DNA from: Acinetobacter sp.
Lineage (GTDB): Bacteria; Pseudomonadota; Gammaproteobacteria; Pseudomonadales; Moraxellaceae
Length of the DNA: 7,305 bases
Assembly (NCBI GenBank): GCA_030523805.1
Contig: JAUNHS010000083.1
Span: 1 to 7,305, forward strand
Direction of reading: 5' to 3'
Shown here: one piece after another, positions 5,977-7,305 of the stretch
How positions within the stretch are numbered: position 1 is the stretch's first letter
How the letters are laid out: each line of letters begins with the position of its first letter
Notes under the pieces: generated by a model
What the model was told of the DNA's origin: nothing
The model's database searches: none
What the model saw: the letters and a program-made list of their open reading frames with translations, nothing else
Position numbers and translations under genes: made by a program

Positions 5977-6681
5977 CTAGGATTGTGTGCTTGTTTGTAG
6001 TAAGCCGTGTTCTGCAAAAGAAAACCAATGATTTTTACTGATGATAAAATGATCTAAAAATTGCACATCAATTAATTCACAAGCACTTTTAAGTCGGTGA
6101 GTTAAATCTATATCTGCCGATGATGGTTCGGCATGACCCCAAATAGGGTGATTATGTGCCACAATCACAAAGCTAGCTTGTTGCTGTAAAATATAGCGTA
6201 ACGTCTGTTGTATAGATACATGACAGCATTGCGTTGATCCAAAAAATAACTTTTTAAAATGCAATTTCCGTAAATTGGCATCTAAACACAACACCGCAAA
6301 TACTTCTTGCTTTTCGCCTTGTAACTCATAGCGTAAATAATCTAACACCAATGATGATTGATTGAGTTGCAAAGATTCTTGTTGAAAGTGATTGTTTAAA
6401 TAACGTCGCCCCAGTTCTTTTACTGCCATTAAATACGTATATTTGGTTTCACCAATGCCGTGAAATTGTCGCATTTCGGATAATTCAGCATCAAATACAG
6501 CATTCAAGCCACCAAAATGTTGAATCAGCAAACGTGCCAATTCTACGGCAGAATGTTGTTGTGAACCTGAACGTAAGAAAATCGCCAACAATTCTGAGTC
6601 GGATAAACTATTTGCTCCTTGGGCAAGTAAGCGTTCTCTTGGGCGATCATGTTCTGGCCAATGTTTAATACTTTCTTTCAT
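5977..6681 (-). CDS. radC: RadC/YicR family JAMM-domain protein (234 aa)
   Basis: This is a RadC-family protein with an N-terminal helix-hairpin-helix region and a C-terminal JAMM/MPN metalloprotease-like domain. The name reflects an old repair assignment (the E. coli radC102 allele proved to lie in recG), and the true function is unknown. Residues here count from the upstream TTG (subtract 2 for ATG numbering). The N-terminal block is DRPRERLLAQGANSLSDSELL (14-34) and the hairpin motif is FHGIGETK (75-82). In the JAMM domain, E128, H178-N-H180 and D192 are present. The metal loop is unusual: HNHPIWGHAEPSSAD replaces the common HNHPSG-type pattern, with one extra residue and no Ser. The ATG at 6681 is chosen over TTG 6687 because AGGA lies six bases before it. 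Divergence from coaBC matches the radC-dfp arrangement of E. coli. Confidence 0.93.
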   Translation of the reverse strand: MKESIKHWPEHDRPRERLLAQGANSLSDSELLAIFLRSGSQQHSAVELARLLIQHFGGLNAVFDAELSEMRQFHGIGETKYTYLMAVKELGRRYLNNHFQQESLQLNQSSLVLDYLRYELQGEKQEVFAVLCLDANLRKLHFKKLFFGSTQCCHVSIQQTLRYILQQQASFVIVAHNHPIWGHAEPSSADIDLTHRLKSACELIDVQFLDHFIISKNHWFSFAEHGLLQTSTQS

Positions 6682-6715
6682 GCTCAATCCTACTGATCAA
6701 AATCCTAAAAGGTCC

Positions 6716-6744
6716 TTGAATGTTTGCTAAAGTTCATATTTAAT
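6716..6744 (+). promoter_or_regulatory. Candidate sigma-70 promoter of coaBC
   Basis: TTGAAT (6716-6721) and TTTAAT (6739-6744) are separated by 17 bases, with the coaBC ATG 40 bases further on. The 103-base gap must also contain the radC promoter on the other strand, for which I see no convincing boxes. Confidence 0.5.
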
Positions 6745-6784
6745 GCTAAGTTACGCAAAATCGCAAGCGACCAGCAGAGAAAAA

Positions 6785-7305
6785 ATGCAAAAATCATCAT
6801 TGAATACGGTTGAACAACAGCACACCATGCCAACACAAAAAAATATTGTACTTGGGGTTACAGGCGGAATTGCTGCCTATAAAAGTGCCATTTTAGTTCG
6901 TCGTTTAAAAGACTTGGGCTTTAATGTACGTGTGGTGATGACGGAAGGAGCGTTAGCTTTTATTACGCCTTTGACCTTTCAAGCCTTGTCAGGCAATCCT
7001 GTGCATACAACTTTATTAGATCCTGAAGCCGAAGCAGGCATGGGGCATATAGAGTTAGCACGTTGGGCAGATTTATTGTTGATTGCTCCTGCCAGTTGCG
7101 ATAGTTTGGCAAAATTTGCACATGGTCTAGCTGATGATTTATTAAGCACCTTATATCTTGCGACCAAAGCTCCTGTGTGGGTTGCTCCTGCCATGAATCA
7201 GCAAATGTGGGCAGCCACAGCCACGCAACGCAATTTACAATGCTTACGAGATGATGGCGTACACATTATTATGCCTGATGCTGGCGAACAAGCCTGTGGC
7301 GATGT
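6785..7305 (+). CDS. coaBC: CoaBC (Dfp), phosphopantothenoylcysteine decarboxylase / phosphopantothenate-cysteine ligase, N-terminal part (3' partial)
   Basis: This is the bifunctional coenzyme A synthesis enzyme. CoaB joins cysteine to 4'-phosphopantothenate, and CoaC, an FMN-dependent decarboxylase, turns the product into 4'-phosphopantetheine. Only the CoaC domain is in the window: 173 complete codons open to the edge. Visible motifs are the flavin-binding [10 protein letters not shown] (24-33), [11 protein letters not shown] (86-96) with H88 matching E. coli His75, [20 protein letters not shown] (101-120), the substrate clamp PAMNQQMW (135-142), and EQACGD (168-173), whose C171 corresponds to E. 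coli Cys158. ATG 6785 is preceded by GAGA four bases upstream. An inner ATG at 6827 lies just before the conserved domain but has no ribosome-binding site, so the 14-residue polar extension is tentatively kept. The reading frame shows no defect. Confidence 0.96.
   Translation, partial: MQKSSLNTVEQQHTMPTQKNIVLGVTGGIAAYKSAILVRRLKDLGFNVRVVMTEGALAFITPLTFQALSGNPVHTTLLDPEAEAGMGHIELARWADLLLIAPASCDSLAKFAHGLADDLLSTLYLATKAPVWVAPAMNQQMWAATATQRNLQCLRDDGVHIIMPDAGEQACGD

Noticed and set aside
6979..7194. Minus-strand frame of 71 codons opposite coaBC
   Set aside because: It lies fully within the conserved CoaC domain coding sequence. The coaBC frame stays open and motif-complete, so the antisense frame is incidental.
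1..7305. CRISPR array, tRNA, insertion sequence or phage attachment site
   Set aside because: No regularly spaced direct repeats, cloverleaf-like segments, transposase motifs or inverted-repeat-flanked elements were seen. The nuclease-like gene has no visible flanking repeats in the short gaps around it.

Overview
The window looks like a chromosomal stretch from a low-to-moderate GC gammaproteobacterium. The gene set and protein style (fused two-domain MnmC, YciB with YciI, RadC divergent from CoaBC) best fit Moraxellaceae, probably Acinetobacter or a close relative. That assignment rests on recognition of gene content, not on a database search.

Layout. Positions 1-86 hold the last codons of a plus-strand gene with an Arg-rich repetitive tail, probably rluB, closed by a strong intrinsic terminator at 112-145. 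A promoter-like pair at 168-195 then leads into a 93-residue acidic protein of unknown function (231-512). It converges on a minus-strand PHP phosphoesterase of the TrpH/RNase AM type (520-1371). Only 38 bp separate that gene from the divergent plus-strand yciB septation gene (1410-2021). The plus-strand series continues with yciI (2086-2388), mnmC (2421-4238) and, 17 bp after mnmC, a 205-residue protein with a plausible PD-(D/E)XK nuclease core (4256-4873). A hairpin at 4895-4920 serves this series and the convergent bestrophin-family gene (5843-4932, minus). Upstream of it on the same strand is radC (6681-5977). radC is divergent from the start of coaBC/dfp (6785 onward), which runs off the window.

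How the genes work together. Most are housekeeping: tRNA wobble modification (MnmC), probable rRNA modification and maturation (RluB, RNase AM), envelope and division (YciB), an ion channel (bestrophin) and coenzyme A synthesis (CoaBC). The exception is the nuclease-like gene behind mnmC. By hand count it is about 33% GC against about 44% in sampled mnmC lines, which suggests an acquired gene riding on a housekeeping transcript. It is the best candidate for undescribed biology here, although no partner gene (methylase, immunity protein, helicase) is visible beside it.

Secondary points are start sites and one active site. The mnmC GTG and the nuclease ATG are each preceded by an out-of-frame ATG that opens a very short ORF. 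The RadC metal-binding loop departs from the family pattern by a one-residue insertion and loss of the usual Ser. No RNA genes, CRISPR arrays, insertion sequences or attachment sites were seen, and no gene-free stretch exceeds 300 bases.
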